DNA of 64,000 nucleotides from Hymenopus coronatus (GCA_030762935.1 CM060895.1:31672501-31736500); one strand, 5' to 3'. Positions 22,823-33,467 are shown, counted from the first letter of the stretch. The notes: generated by a model not told the origin, from the letters alone. Numbers and translations: made by a program.

Positions 22823-23114
22823 AGAGTTCCTGTGTTCGACCTTGTAATGAGTGATTGGAAGAAAGTCTGCTTTGCGTGTCGTTTATTGTAATGGTGTTCC
22901 CAAGAAAAAGGTGAAGAGGAAATATAAAGTTGGACAAAGTCAGAACACTATCCTTTCCTAAGTGGTAGAACAATTAATACTTTAAGCAAAAAGTCTGACA
23001 ACATATTGAATATCCAGCTCTTCTCTAGAAGAATAAAATCGTTCTTCTAAAAGTAAATATACGTTATTATATGCGGGGATTTTACCACGACCCTGCTCCA
23101 TGTTCTCTCTTATT

Positions 23115-23866
23115 ATTTTTACTTTCTCTATACGTACTATGTACATAGAGTATAGAGAAGGTATTGCAATCCGCCCAAAAATTCGATATTGAGATTTCAC
23201 CGGAAATATATGTCTAAAAAAGGAATTTTTGGAAAAAGGTCTGTGTGTGTGTATGTGTGTGTCCATGTGTCTGTGAACACGATAACTGAAAAACGAAAAG
23301 TCGGTAAAATACCAACTTGGTATTTAAGTGTATTATCTTCCAGGGATGCGACACGAAGATTTTGAGAAACATCCCCCCACCCCCAATTACCCTTTACATG
23401 GAACTTTTTTGGAAAATTTTGATTTTCTAAAAAAATGACTAATGATTTTGATTAAAATTTCGTATACTAAATATATTTAGCTGACAAATAAAACGTATAT
23501 CTTGAATTTTCTGGGAATAGCCTCTGAAGAGTACTTTATTCTGGATGAACTTTACGGAATTTTGAATAGCTGCTAAACCGTAAAAGATGGACAAAAACTT
23601 ACTGCACGAAAGATGCAGAGCACATTAAAACACACAATTTATGTTATATTAATTTTTTTCGTGGAGTTCATCGTTTTTGAGACATTCCTTGTTTTTGGGT
23701 TTCTGCTTTGAAAAACATAATTTTCTCATACAGGAATTAGTCAACTGCTGTCCATACAAACAAAGGAACTTCAGTGACATAGAAACCAGCTTTTGACTAT
23801 TAATTTAACACGCAAGTAATAAGACATTTCTGCCAATTTTTTCTGATTAGCATGAAGTAAATAAAT
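23115..23866 (+). mobile_element. HINE-like element, 3' truncated
   Basis: The 5' end is intact (ACTTTCTCTATACG and ACTATGTACATAGAG). It stops after the GCxAAT...ATTAGC stem-loop (gattagcatgaagtaaataaatg), so the 3' subterminal repeat and terminal hairpin are missing. Confidence 0.88.
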
Positions 23867-24595
23867 GTATATGATTCTTCGGTCTAGCAAGTATCTCGTA
23901 ACAGGGCGAGAACGGTAAAAGGAACTATTTCAGAGGTAACACATTTGTAACTTTTAGTTGAAGCAATTTATTTAAACTGTTACCAAGAAAATTCATAATT
24001 TATGTACTAAACGTTATTATTTCTATACGATCATAGCTGAAACTGTATTACATGTGAAGCTTAGATTTTGCGCATCACGTTTCTTACACAAATGGTCTTT
24101 AAGACCGACGTTCTTGGTACACAACTGAATGTACTGCTATCTAAAGACGAACCTTGTTGTACCGTAAATGAAGACGAATGATCTCGAGAACTGCGTCTGT
24201 ATTGAATACATTTTAATATCCTTGTTCTGCCTAAGCATTTAAACTGTGCTCTAATTGGCTGATCTTCTCGCTCTCAGTAGCGTCTCTTCTCATAACCCAG
24301 TAAAAACAATCCCGGTATCTCACTTAGACTGCTATAACCACACTTCTCTCTTATAACTAAGCTTTGCTAACATCCTCTAATAATATAATCTTTTTCTATA
24401 TTGCATATATTTATTATACATTATTTTACTTGTTAATTATGTACACCTTCTTGCAGTACTGACCAATAAACATTAATGCATCAGTCGTTCAAGCAAACTG
24501 AAGTATTACTGTACAAATATTTCAGACGTTGATGACCGTACAGCATTTCCAATCACTTAACAAAATATTTCAGGTGAACTTAAGTTAAAGCACTT
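23867..24595. other. Unassigned repeat-poor segment
   Basis: Mixed composition. I recognise no gene or repeat family. Confidence 0.4.
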
Positions 24596-25397
24596 ATTTT
24601 TTACTTTCTCTACATAGTACCTGGTACATTCCAGCTTAAAAGCAGAGACAAAGATTTCACCGGAAATACATGTTTTAGGGTCCCTGAATCCAAAAAAGTG
24701 TATGTTTAGAAAAAGGTCGTTGTCGGTCAGTATGTCCGTGACTATGAACAAACGAAAAACTGGTAAACTACCAAACTGGGTATTTAAGTTTAGTATCTTT
24801 CAAGGATGCGACACGATAATTTTGAAGAAATCCCCTTACATGGACATTTGTTTTTAAAACTTTCATTTTCTTAAAACTGGCTCTAACGATTTTGATTAAA
24901 ATAGCGCATATTAAATATATTCATATGAAAAATAAAATGTGTATCTTGAATTTTCTGAGTATATCCTTTGAAGAGCTCCTTATTCTGGATGAATTTTGTT
25001 GAATTTTGCATAACTGGTAAACTGTAAAGGATATACAAAAACTTACTACACGAAATATGTAGATCTCGTTAAAATACACAATTTATGTCTTATGCATTTC
25101 TTCATGAAATTGACGTTATTGGTTTCCGTTTTGAAACACTTAAAACTTTTCATACAGAGATTTTTGAACTCCTGTTTATGCAAAGAAATGGTTTTCAATC
25201 ACATGGCGACCGACTTTTAAAAGCTTTGACTAGTGTATTCCCTTATTTCCCTTCTACTTACAAGAAAGCAAGTAATAAGACCATTTCTGCTAATGTATAC
25301 CTTGATTAGCATGAAGTAGATAGAAGTATAAGTTTTTCAACAATAATTTGTTCAGAGATGTAGAGAAAATCATGTGAGTGGGCATATTAGCTTTTTT
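24596..25397 (+). mobile_element. HINE-like element, near full length, microsatellite lost
   Basis: The 5' palindrome is collapsed (ctacatagtacctggtacattcc). The CA/GT site is replaced by 'cgttgtcggtcagtatgtccgtg'. The 3' end has GTAGAGAAAATCATGTGAGTG. Confidence 0.85.
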
Positions 25398-25889
25398 ATC
25401 CTCTATTTTTAAATATTAAACGCAGAACTCTGTAATTTATAGTAGAATGAACCGATTTAGCTTGCAGATTTATTAAAACTTCGAAACTGTTCTATTTTTA
25501 TCCTTCTTAAATTAGGTTAATGTCTTGTAGGATCTTTTAAAGAGCGAATTGCGGCTGGGGTGTAAGAGTAAGTAAATTTGGTGGGCGTTTCCTCCAGCCA
25601 CACTTTACAAACGTTCAAACAAATCTTTTTAGACCGCAATACATCAGCCCCTCCGTCTCCCTATCCACCCCATTCTTTCTTACGCCCTTACGAGCCATGA
25701 CGGATAGTGACCATTAATTTATATGTCTGTTTCGTTCCTCAGAAGAACGAAGGAAAACATTTATATGTCAAAAGATTAGTTTTAGGTTGTTTTCTTATTA
25801 TCCGTTCTTTAATCTGTGTCATAAAACTTGTATATCCAAGAATTGTGTTGCAGTTTCCTTAAATTTTCTCTACATTTTTGTTTTCGGTC
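25398..25889. other. Unassigned spacer
   Basis: Contains a pyrimidine-rich GC-richer patch at 25630-25690. Nothing recognised. Confidence 0.4.
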
Positions 25890-26010
25890 GCCTACGCAGA
25901 TTAAAATTAAAATGCTAGCCTCTAGACTATAAGATCGCGGGTTCAAAACCGGAGGAGGATGATACATTTTTTTGGGCCCTTTAACTGTTGTGGTTCTCAG
26001 CATCCCATTC
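25890..26010. repeat. Composite SINE S2: forward head joined to reversed tail
   Basis: 25890-25970 carries an S2 tRNA-like head with B box GGTTCAAAACC in plus orientation. 25975-26010 carries the S2 tail block (gttgtggttctcagcatcccattcta) in minus orientation. The Tc1/mariner-like element at 26011 sits exactly at its edge, and an S2 body piece (cttagcatggctttcttagg) continues in plus orientation at about 26698-26760. Confidence 0.65.
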
Positions 26011-26664
26011 TACAGGGTGACACATTTCTTTCATTAATTGTTTCAAAACGCGTTATGCTAGCGACAACTTATTATATCTAAATTGTAGAGCAATTTTAGG
26101 AGATTATTTATCTGTATAGCAAATGTTGAAAATATCCTCCATTCTGCATAAGGCAGAACTCAACACGTCGTACTGGCCATTCGTTGGAGGACTCTGTTGT
26201 CAACAGCTTGAATCTCTTTTGTGATGTTGTGCTTCAGATAGTCCAATGTCTGGGCACGTGTGGCGTAAACCCTGTCTTTTAAGTAACCCCATAGAAAGAA
26301 ATCCGGCGATGTCAAATCCGGAGATCTCGGTGGCCACAGGTTGCTGGAAATTGTCCGGTCGTCAAAGAATCTTGCAATTAGGTTCATGTATTCATTTGAT
26401 GTATGGCATGTAGCTCCATCTTGCTGGAGATATCCTTGATTCAGCTCTACATCGTACTGCATTTTCACATTGACTACAAGAAATGTCGAAGCAGCTACCA
26501 ACAATGCAATTAAGGAATAAAACAAACATTTGCTCATATAGTGACAAGGAATCGAAACTCCAGAACATTCTGCTTAATTTGGTGCTAAAATTGGGTCATT
26601 GAATGAATTTCCAAGGGAATAATTAAAGAAAGAAATATGTCAGTTCTATATAAATCACTCTGTA
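26011..26664 (-). mobile_element. Miniature Tc1/mariner-like element
   Basis: The inverted ends TACAGGGTGA (26011) and TACAGAGTGA (complement at 26655-26664), with a second inner match at ACATTTCTTTC/ATATTTCTTTC, delimit about 650 bp. It encodes only the C-terminal part of a transposase on the minus strand. The element is internally deleted and lies within a SINE S2 copy. Confidence 0.75.
26160..26537 (-). pseudogene. Tc1/mariner-like transposase, C-terminal catalytic fragment
   Basis: The frame has 125 codons. Residues 1-30 are hydrophobic and unlike a transposase; they probably come from fused upstream DNA. From residue 35 the sequence is transposase-like: YLQQDGATCHTS (second catalytic Asp, residue 40), then WPPRSPDLTSPDFFLWGYLK (third catalytic Asp in SPDL). 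By my count 33 residues lie between the two Asp. A C-terminal segment KDRVYATRAQTLDYLKHNI follows. The DNA-binding domain and the first catalytic Asp are missing, so the product cannot be active. The remaining reading frame is nevertheless uninterrupted, suggesting a fairly young deletion derivative. Confidence 0.8.
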
Positions 26665-26684
26665 TATTGAGTGTTAAATACCAC

Positions 26685-26765
26685 CTAATTTTTTCTTCTT
26701 AGCATGGCTTTCTTAGGAAGGGAAGTTTTACGGGGCAGTTAAGCCATCTAGTATTAAGTGCAAGA
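26685..26765 (+). repeat. SINE S2 body fragment
   Basis: Contains 'cttagcatggctttcttaggaagggaag', the continuation of the S2 copy interrupted by the transposon. Confidence 0.6.
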
Positions 26766-26871
26766 ACTTGAAATTTTTTGCCATAAGTAATGTTCAACTT
26801 AATTTAATGTTAATTTAATTGTTTTTTCATTCAAGCCTTTTGATATACAGGAGTTGGATTAGTAGAATCCA

Positions 26872-27015
26872 AAAGTCTGATGTGTGCTATTCACATGACT
26901 TTCTCTACATCTCCGTAACAAATTTTCGTTAAAAAGCTTGTTCTTCTATCTACTTCATGCTAATCGAGATATAAATTAGCAGAAATTGCCGTTATTATCT
27001 GGTTCCTTGTAAGTA
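26872..27015 (-). mobile_element. HINE-like 3'-terminal fragment, first of three in tandem
   Basis: AAAAGTCTGATGTGTGCTAT begins the 3' terminus on the plus strand; the copy is cut after 'ttccttgtaagtagaaggg'. Confidence 0.82.
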
Positions 27016-27276
27016 GAAGGGAAAATATCTAATGTATTCCATTCACATGATGAACTCTAGTTTGTTCGGCAAACGCACCTTTTATTCAAAACATTAATCT
27101 GTTATCAGCATCATGCTAATGAATATAAACATATAAGTAGAAATAGTCTTATTACTAGCTTCCTTGAAAGTAGAATGGAAATAAGAAGATGCACAAGCTA
27201 AAGCGATAATCTCGTACTTTAAAAGTGAAACAGTTGAAATTCTAATCTCTTTGCTACTCAGGAGTAAACAAATGAT
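27016..27276 (-). mobile_element. HINE-like 3'-terminal fragment, second of three in tandem
   Basis: Begins with a new 3' terminus (ATCTAATGTATTCCATTCAC) directly abutting the truncated first unit and is itself cut at 'gctactcaggagtaaac'. Confidence 0.82.
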
Positions 27277-28154
27277 AAAAATCTGATGTGTTCCAGTCTC
27301 ATGACTTTCTCTACATCTCTGCAACAAATTATTGTTAAAAACCTTATGCTTCTATTTTCTTCGTGCTACTCGAGAAAAAATCTAGCAGAAATAGTCTTAT
27401 TTCTTGCTTCCTTGAAAATAGAAGCGAAATAAGAGAGTACCATAGGTTAATGTGACAGTCAAAAGGTGGTTGCTATGTGACTGAAGTTCCTTTGTTTGTA
27501 TGGACAGGAGTTGACAAATTTCTGTATGAGAAAAGTATAAGTTTTTCATAGCTGAAACCAAAATCAAAGAATATCTAAAAAAACAATCAACTGCACGAAG
27601 AAAATGTATATAACATAAATTGTGTGTTTTAAAGTACTCTACATTTGTAGTGTGGTAAGCTTTTGTCCATCTCTTACGGTTTAGCAGTTATGTAAAATTC
27701 CGTAAAATTGACCCAGAATAAAGTAGTCTTCAGAGGCTATTCCCAGAAAATTCAAAATATACATTTTATTTGTCAGGTAAATATCTTTAATATACGATAT
27801 TTTAATAAAAATCGTTAGAGCCGTTTTTTAGAAAATCAAAATTTTCGAAAAAAGTTGCATGTAAGGGTAGTTTGGGGTGGGGGGATTTTCCTCAAAGCCT
27901 TCGTGTCGCATCCCTGGAAGATACTAAACCTAAGTACCAAGTTTGGTATTTTACCGAATTTTTGTTTTTGAGTTATCGTGTTCACAGACACACGGACACA
28001 CGGACACACACGGATCTTTTTCTGAAAATGTTTTTTTAGATACAGGGGACCCTGAAACATATATTTCCGGTGAAATCTCGGTATCAATTTTTTTGGTGGA
28101 GTGCAATACTTTCTCTATACACTATGTACATAGTGCGTGTAGAGAAAGTAAAAA
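27277..28154 (-). mobile_element. HINE-like element, full length, third unit of the tandem
   Basis: A textbook copy on the minus strand. It has AAAAATCTGATGTGTTCC at the 3' end; the GCTAAT-type stem-loop (here CTACTCG...CTAGC, damaged); AATACCAA near 27950; a short imperfect CA tract (cacacggacacacgg); ACTATGTACATAGT near 28122; and TAGAGAAAGTAAAAA at 28140-28154. Confidence 0.95.
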
Positions 28155-28725
28155 TATGTCTTCCCGTTAGAGAAAAGCTTAAGTGGCTTGAAATTGAAAC
28201 CAACAATCCGGAATATCTCGAAAAGGGTTATATCTACAAAAAAATATATATGACGTAAATTGTGTGTTTTAATGATATCTATATTTTTGTGTAGTAAGTT
28301 TTGTCTATCTCTTACGGCTTGCCAGTTATACAAAAGTCATTCAGAATGAAGATGCCTTCAGAGGCATTTCCCAGAAAGTTCAAGATATACATTTCGTTTG
28401 TCATTAAAATATCTTAAACGTAAGATACTTTAATCCAAATTGTTAGAACCATTTTTGAGAGAATCAAAATTTTCGAAAAGTGTTCCATGTTAAGGATAGT
28501 TTGGGGTGGGGGGAGTTTCTCGAAAATCTTAGTGTAGCAACCTTGGAAGATACTCAACTTAAATACAAGTTTTGTATTTCGACCTTTTCTAAAAGTGCTT
28601 TTTTTTTTAAATCAGGGGTCTCAAAACATGTTTTTCCTGTGACATTTTGGTATCGAAATCTTGGGTGCAATACAATACCTTCACTATACACTATGCACAT
28701 AGTACGTGTAGAGAAAGTAAAAATT
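28155..28725 (-). mobile_element. HINE-like element lacking its 3' part and microsatellite
   Basis: Begins in the middle of the body (ttcccgttagagaaaagc), immediately after the 5' end of the previous copy, and reaches a good 5' terminus GTGTAGAGAAAGTAAAAA at 28725. The CA tract and its flanks are deleted. Confidence 0.87.
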
Positions 28726-28727
28726 CA

Positions 28728-28905
28728 ATACCATAGCCACGATTGAATCACGGATCTCTCGGTCTCTAGTCAGTTGCTCTAACCACTGAGTTACCATAGC
28801 AACATGCTGGCACGACATTAAAATTCCTCAACTGACTCGCATGTTTCCTGGTAAACCCCAAGGTGATCTCAAATTGTTTTGAGATGATATTCCTCAATGG
28901 CGACT
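28728..28905 (-). repeat. SINE family S3, reverse strand
   Basis: On the minus strand, a tRNA-like core (ACTCAGTGGTTAGAGCAACT as A box; GTGATTCAATC-type B box) sits between an upstream conserved arm ('ttggggtttaccaggaaacatgcgagtcag' region) and a downstream arm. It abuts the 5' end of the HINE-like copy. Confidence 0.78.
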
Positions 28906-28944
28906 TACAATGTCCTAAGTACTTTAAGTTCGGGGCTTCATAGT

Positions 28945-29097
28945 TTAGCCAACTATATTGACATGGAACTCAGTGGTTAGAGCAACTGACTAGAGAACCG
29001 AAGATCCGGGGTCAAGAGCCGACATCGCTTTGATAACTTTAGCTATCCAACTCAATTTAATTTCAGAAATGATTCAACTCCACAGTCAGTGGGGTAC
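28945..29097 (+). repeat. SINE family S3, forward strand
   Basis: Contains AACTCAGTGGTTAGAGCAAC, and a decayed B box GGGGTCAAGAGCC. It forms an inverted pair with the S3 copy just upstream, separated by about 40 bp. Confidence 0.7.
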
Positions 29098-29252
29098 TGG
29101 AGAGAATGACCTTCGCTCCTTAACTGCTGCGGTTCTCAGCGTCCTACTCTATACTGGGCGTCAAAGATAGCTCAGAGGCCTTTTTATCAGACTGGAGATC
29201 CTTTTGTATAAATCTACGACATGGGACAAATTTAGTGTTGGCGGAATAATGT
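29098..29252 (-). repeat. SINE family S2 tail, reverse strand
   Basis: Blocks 'ctgcggttctcagcgtcctactctatac', 'ctcagaggcctttttatcag' and 'aaatctacgacatgggac' match S2 on the minus strand. Confidence 0.78.
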
Positions 29253-29813
29253 TCAGAAGGTCTCTTTTAATTTTCTCTACAACTTGCCAATATTAAGCAG
29301 ATAAATACAAACTTCCACCCATAAATATATTTCAAATATTCCATGTCTACAGTAATACAATAAACATAATTTAATGTAGATAGTTTATACGCGTGCGTGC
29401 AGTGGAACAGGCAAACACATTGATAGGTTAGGCTTCCAGGTCCCAATGGAGGCAATTTAACTTTCCATCATGACAGACTAATGGGCAGTGTGTAAAACAT
29501 ACTATCACAAAAATATGACGTGTTGCATTCACATGACTTTCTCTACGTGTCCTGAAAAGCATCTATTCTTACAAAATATTATTCTTCCACCTACATCATG
29601 CTAAATCAGGTACACATTAACAGAACTGGTCTTACAATTTAGTTCCTCATAAGCAAAAGGGAGATAAAGGAATACACTAAAAGCCGGTCGATATGACAAC
29701 AATTGAAGTTCGGTTCGCTTTCTATGTCCAGAAAAACAAAAGAGCGATGAAATAAAAGGTGTCCCCGTTTTAAAATTTTTGTAGTTTAAAATTGAAAACA
29801 ATAACGAGGAATT

Positions 29814-30096
29814 ACAGCCTCTGTGGTCGAGTGGTCAGCCAGCTGGCTTCTCACCCATAGGTCCCGGGTTCGATTCCCTGTGGGTGCGGGGTATTTTTTT
29901 TAACCGCAATTATTCCCTATTCCTCACAGCATCTAGAAGTATGCATGTGAGAGTGAATGTGTGTGTTTGTGTTTGAGGAAAATAAAACGATTTAAACCCA
30001 ACGTAAAGAACCTAAAGACAACGAGTTGTTTCTAATGGAAAGCCTCCAATATGACCATAGATATTAAAGGGGGCTATATAAATGAAACAAAAAAAA
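29814..30096 (+). repeat. SINE family S1, full length, with target duplication
   Basis: The tRNA-like head GCCTCTGTGGTCGAGTGGTC has A box and B box GGTTCGATTCC; the body is about 190 bp, with 'gggggctatataaatgaaac' and an A-tail. The flanks AATAACGAGGAATT (29800-29813) and AATAACAAGGAATA (30097-30110) are a 14-bp target duplication with two mismatches, inside HINE-like sequence. The head resembles a Ser/Leu-type tRNA but does not fold as a proper tRNA, so it is not a functional tRNA gene. Confidence 0.92.
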
Positions 30097-30368
30097 AATA
30101 ACAAGGAATATCTCGGAAATGCTTAGCTCTGCGATAAAAATGTATAAGACGTAAATTGTGTGTTTTAACGAAACCTACATTGTTTTGTTTAGTAAGTTCG
30201 TGTCTATTTCTTAGGGATTATCAGTTATTACAAATAAATAAAAAAATCCATCTAGAAAGAAAGCAGGTCTTCAGAAGCTATTACCAGAATATATTATTTG
30301 TAAATAGCTTAAATATACGGCATTTTAATAAAAATCGTTAGAGCAATTTTTCAGAAAAACATTTTCAA

Positions 30369-30624
30369 GGACGGCCTCCGTGGTCGAGTGGTCAGCGAGG
30401 TGACTTCTGATCCGGAGGTCCCGGGTTCGATTTTCGGTTGGGGAAGGGAATTCTTCTTTAACCAGAATTATTCCCTATTCCCTACAGAGTCTTGAAGTAT
30501 GAATGTGAGAGTGAATGCGTATGTGTTTAGTGATATGAAATTGATTAAGTTAATGTACTAAACCCACATTAATATGAGTTGTTTTACAAGTCAAAACCCA
30601 CTATATACAAATGAAACTTAAAAA
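30369..30624 (+). repeat. SINE family S1, second nested copy
   Basis: GGCCTCCGTGGTCGAGTGGT head, B box GGTTCGATTTT, and a diverged tail 'ctatatacaaatgaaactta'. It is inserted in the A/T-rich 'ttttcagaaaaacattttcaa' block of the same HINE-like host. Confidence 0.88.
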
Positions 30625-30912
30625 GAAAAATGCCATGTAAAGGGTAATTTGGAGTGGGGATTTTCTTGAAAATGTTCGTGTCGCATCCTTGGAAGACATC
30701 AAATCTTAACACCAAATTTGGTATCTAACGGTCTTTTAGTTTTTCAGACACACACACTCTCACAAACAGACGTACATATGCCTCCCTCCAAAATGTTTTT
30801 ATCAGGGGACCTCAAAATATATATTTCCAGTGAAATCTCAGTATTGCATTTTAGGTGGAATACAATACCTTCTCTAGCTTCTATGTACATCGTATGTGTA
30901 GAGAAAGTAAAT

Positions 30913-32191
30913 ATACAAGTTTCTGTTCTAGAAATAAACAATTTCTTTTCCGCTAAAGCTTAAAAATACAAAACGAGCCGTAGATGCCAGGAGTATTATT
31001 GGAACATGAAAGCAGAGAGGAACTGTGTGCTTGGAAGAGATTAAATTAGAGCAGCATATTTCCAGCAGTTGTGTTTGCAGCTATAGTTTCATTTGGGTGC
31101 TAAATTACGGAACAATAATAACTGGGTTTGCGTATACGCTACGACACGGACTGCCGTAATCTGCATGAAAAACGACTTCCTCTGCAATATTCACATTTCC
31201 CTCCCTCTGCACATCGTAGTTTTTTAGCACATTTTCCTGTTTCTCCCCATCTTACACGTCTTATGTTTTCAATCTGATAAGAAAAAATGCTCAATAATGT
31301 TCCTTTTTGTATATTTCCATTTTTCTGTTTTGCTTGGTTTGTTGTTATGGGTGGTAACTTAGCAAAATTCTCATTACATATTCTAACGTTTTACAAACAC
31401 AAATTTATTTTTGTACTAGTATAAACGGTAGCTGGTATCACGCTATTTCCTTAACTCAGAGATTGCTCTCTTCTTTTCTGCATTTATTTTGCTCTCTCTT
31501 ATTCTCCCACTCTTTTTTCGCGTTTAGTTCTCTCTGTATAAAACACGTGTGACATTTTTAAAATCGGTGAGTAAATTATTGGTATTAAAACATTAGTTAA
31601 ACTATAACCTTAATGTCTAAAGGTTCTGGATTTATTAATTGCACTGCAAATTATATATCTCATTCAAAATAATTCCCTTCACAGTAACATTTACTGTAGA
31701 GCCGGTCAAATTAGCTTTTAATCTCGCTCATTTCTCGCTGCCGCTAAATGCGCTTCTCGCAGCCAGTAGATAGAACTGAACGCATAACTGGCAGGGGAGA
31801 GTTTGATCAACGAGCGTACGAGATTCTAGATTACTCGCAAGACTTATAAGTCTCGTTAATAGCAAGACTGCGTTGTAATGCATAATCAGTTTTTTAAGTT
31901 ATATTATTTCATCTGTTTATAAACGATTTAAGGTTTAAATAGCCTACCAGGGTAACGATGATATTTAATTAGCAACGGTACCTATCCGCTATTCTTGCTA
32001 TTATTGTTCTATAAAACGACTTCAATTGTCTCGCCAAACTGTTGCCAGGTATGTTGAACAGATTTCTACGAATTTAGAATCTCAATAATATTAGGACATG
32101 CTATGAATATTTTGCCCTTCAGTTTGTTGAAAGCACTGATTTATCGCTGCGATATAATAGGCATAGTAATAAATTAAGCAGTTTTGTTTAA
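30913..32191. other. Repeat-poor region, no gene identified
   Basis: No HINE-like or SINE matches. A TATAAAACACGTG motif at about 31537-31549 is followed some 20 bp later by GGTGAGT, but there is no convincing exon. The segment 31695-31800 is somewhat GC-richer with CGC repeats. Confidence 0.4.
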
Positions 32192-32680
32192 TGTATGTGC
32201 TGAGTGACGGTTTGTTGTTTCCCGTGATGCTATTGGAGCGAGTCAGTTTCCTGGATGATCACACATTCAGCAGTGACTGCTTCTTGCGGACTGTCAAGTT
32301 AAGCAGTGCTATCTAGTGGGGAAAACGAAAGGATCGAGGTTGAAGGGGGGTGGCCAAATATACAACGGGCTGGCAAACGGAAGAGACCGTAAATTTAACA
32401 CGTGAAGAGCGGCGACAGTAACCCGAAGTCTTTGGAAAGCACCTCGGCACAATGAACACGTGCTAGAATGAATGTTCTTTTTTATTAAACTTCTATCCAC
32501 GTAATCAACAGCTATAAAAGGAAGATCTGCAAGTCAGACGGGTCAGTTTCGACTGTGAGCTCACAGCGTGCAGCTGTTGCGTGGAAGCGACGAGAGAAAA
32601 TGGCTGAATTGTTGTGAAAGCATAGAAATAAAGACTTTTTTGTAATAAGATTTGATTAATAAAGAAATGTTTGTTACAAT
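32192..32680 (+). promoter_or_regulatory. TATA/Inr/poly(A)-signal cassette, possible solo LTR
   Basis: TATAAAA at 32513-32519 lies 32 bp before the A of TCAGTT (32543-32548), the arthropod initiator consensus, so a start at 32545 is well placed. An AATAAAG poly(A) signal follows about 80 bp downstream, with a second near 32660. The span can be drawn from TGTATGTG (32192) to GTTACA (about 32678). A TATA box, a start site and a nearby poly(A) signal are what U3-R-U5 of an LTR would contain. The alternative is a gene promoter with first exon ATGGCTGAATTGTT and donor GTGAAAG. No target duplication was found. Confidence 0.4.
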
Positions 32681-33467
32681 CTTTATGATTAGTTATAATA
32701 ATAATGATTTCGGGTAAAAATTGAGAATTGGGCATGGGATATTTGGATAAACGTTTCTCTGCCAAATGACTCAGTATCAATAGCCATGCAAGCTATACAT
32801 TTGAAACTCAGCATAAACATAATTTGTAGAGTAAGTACCCAATAACTGAGGTAAAAGCAATATACTGAAATGTTCGAAATGTGACAGAGCAGCAGGCTAT
32901 TAATTTCTATCTCCTTGGTATACAGTTTGAAGTGATTTCATCAATACCAGCAGTTATAATAGCAAGCGAAAGGGCGAAGGAAAAAAGCAGATGCCCCCGT
33001 ATCAAAAGAGAAGGACCACTCTAACCTATTTGTACATGGCCAATGCCAGCTTTGAACTTTTTATTTGAAGGAAGATTTACTGTCCTCGATAAAAGTGGTG
33101 CTTCTCGTGGACGAGCGAGCCAATCACCGTTCGGGACAGCGAGCCATCCAACAAAGTCTGCAACCTTGAGTGCGACATAAAAAAAGCGCAGCTTGTATCG
33201 TACTCTGTTAGTCCGCCTACTTCCCCCCGCTGCTCGTGGACGTGAGAAATGACCTCCATGTACAGCACCTGTCCCCATACATTGTGTCCGTATTGCTTTC
33301 CCCTGCTACGGCAAAAACTGAAATCATTTGCGAGAGCAGCGAGCTTCAAGCAGATGAAAACGTAAGAATAACCCTTTTTGCTTTAACGTACCTACTACAT
33401 TCTCTTACACAAATTACTTTACCTTTAAATTGTTGCCCAACAGTAATTTCTGTGAAACAAGTTTACT
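32681..33467. other. Repeat-poor region with weak promoter-like signs
   Basis: CCAATCA at 33120-33126 precedes an A-rich ACATAAAAAAAG about 50 bp on. An open frame at 33236-33469 has no recognisable domain. AAAACGTAAGA at about 33357 could be a splice donor. None of this is sufficient for a gene call. Confidence 0.3.

Larger units (their letters stand above)
29508..30912 (-). mobile_element. HINE-like element carrying two nested SINEs
   Basis: The 3' terminus is at 29508 (AAAATATGACGTGTTGCATT...). The body continues across two S1 insertions (29814-30096 and 30369-30624) and ends at TGTGTAGAGAAAGTAAA, 30912. Removing the SINEs leaves an element of about 865 bp. The 5' palindrome is of mixed A/B type (ttctctagcttctatgtacatcg). 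Confidence 0.9.

Noticed and set aside
29814..29890. Possible tRNA gene (A and B boxes at good spacing)
   Set aside because: The acceptor and T stems do not pair properly, and the sequence continues into a SINE body with target-site duplication. The same applies to the S2, S3 and S4 heads.
31690..31800. Possible transposon end (TAGAGCCGGTCAAATTAGC)
   Set aside because: No matching inverted end or target duplication was found within the repeat-poor region.
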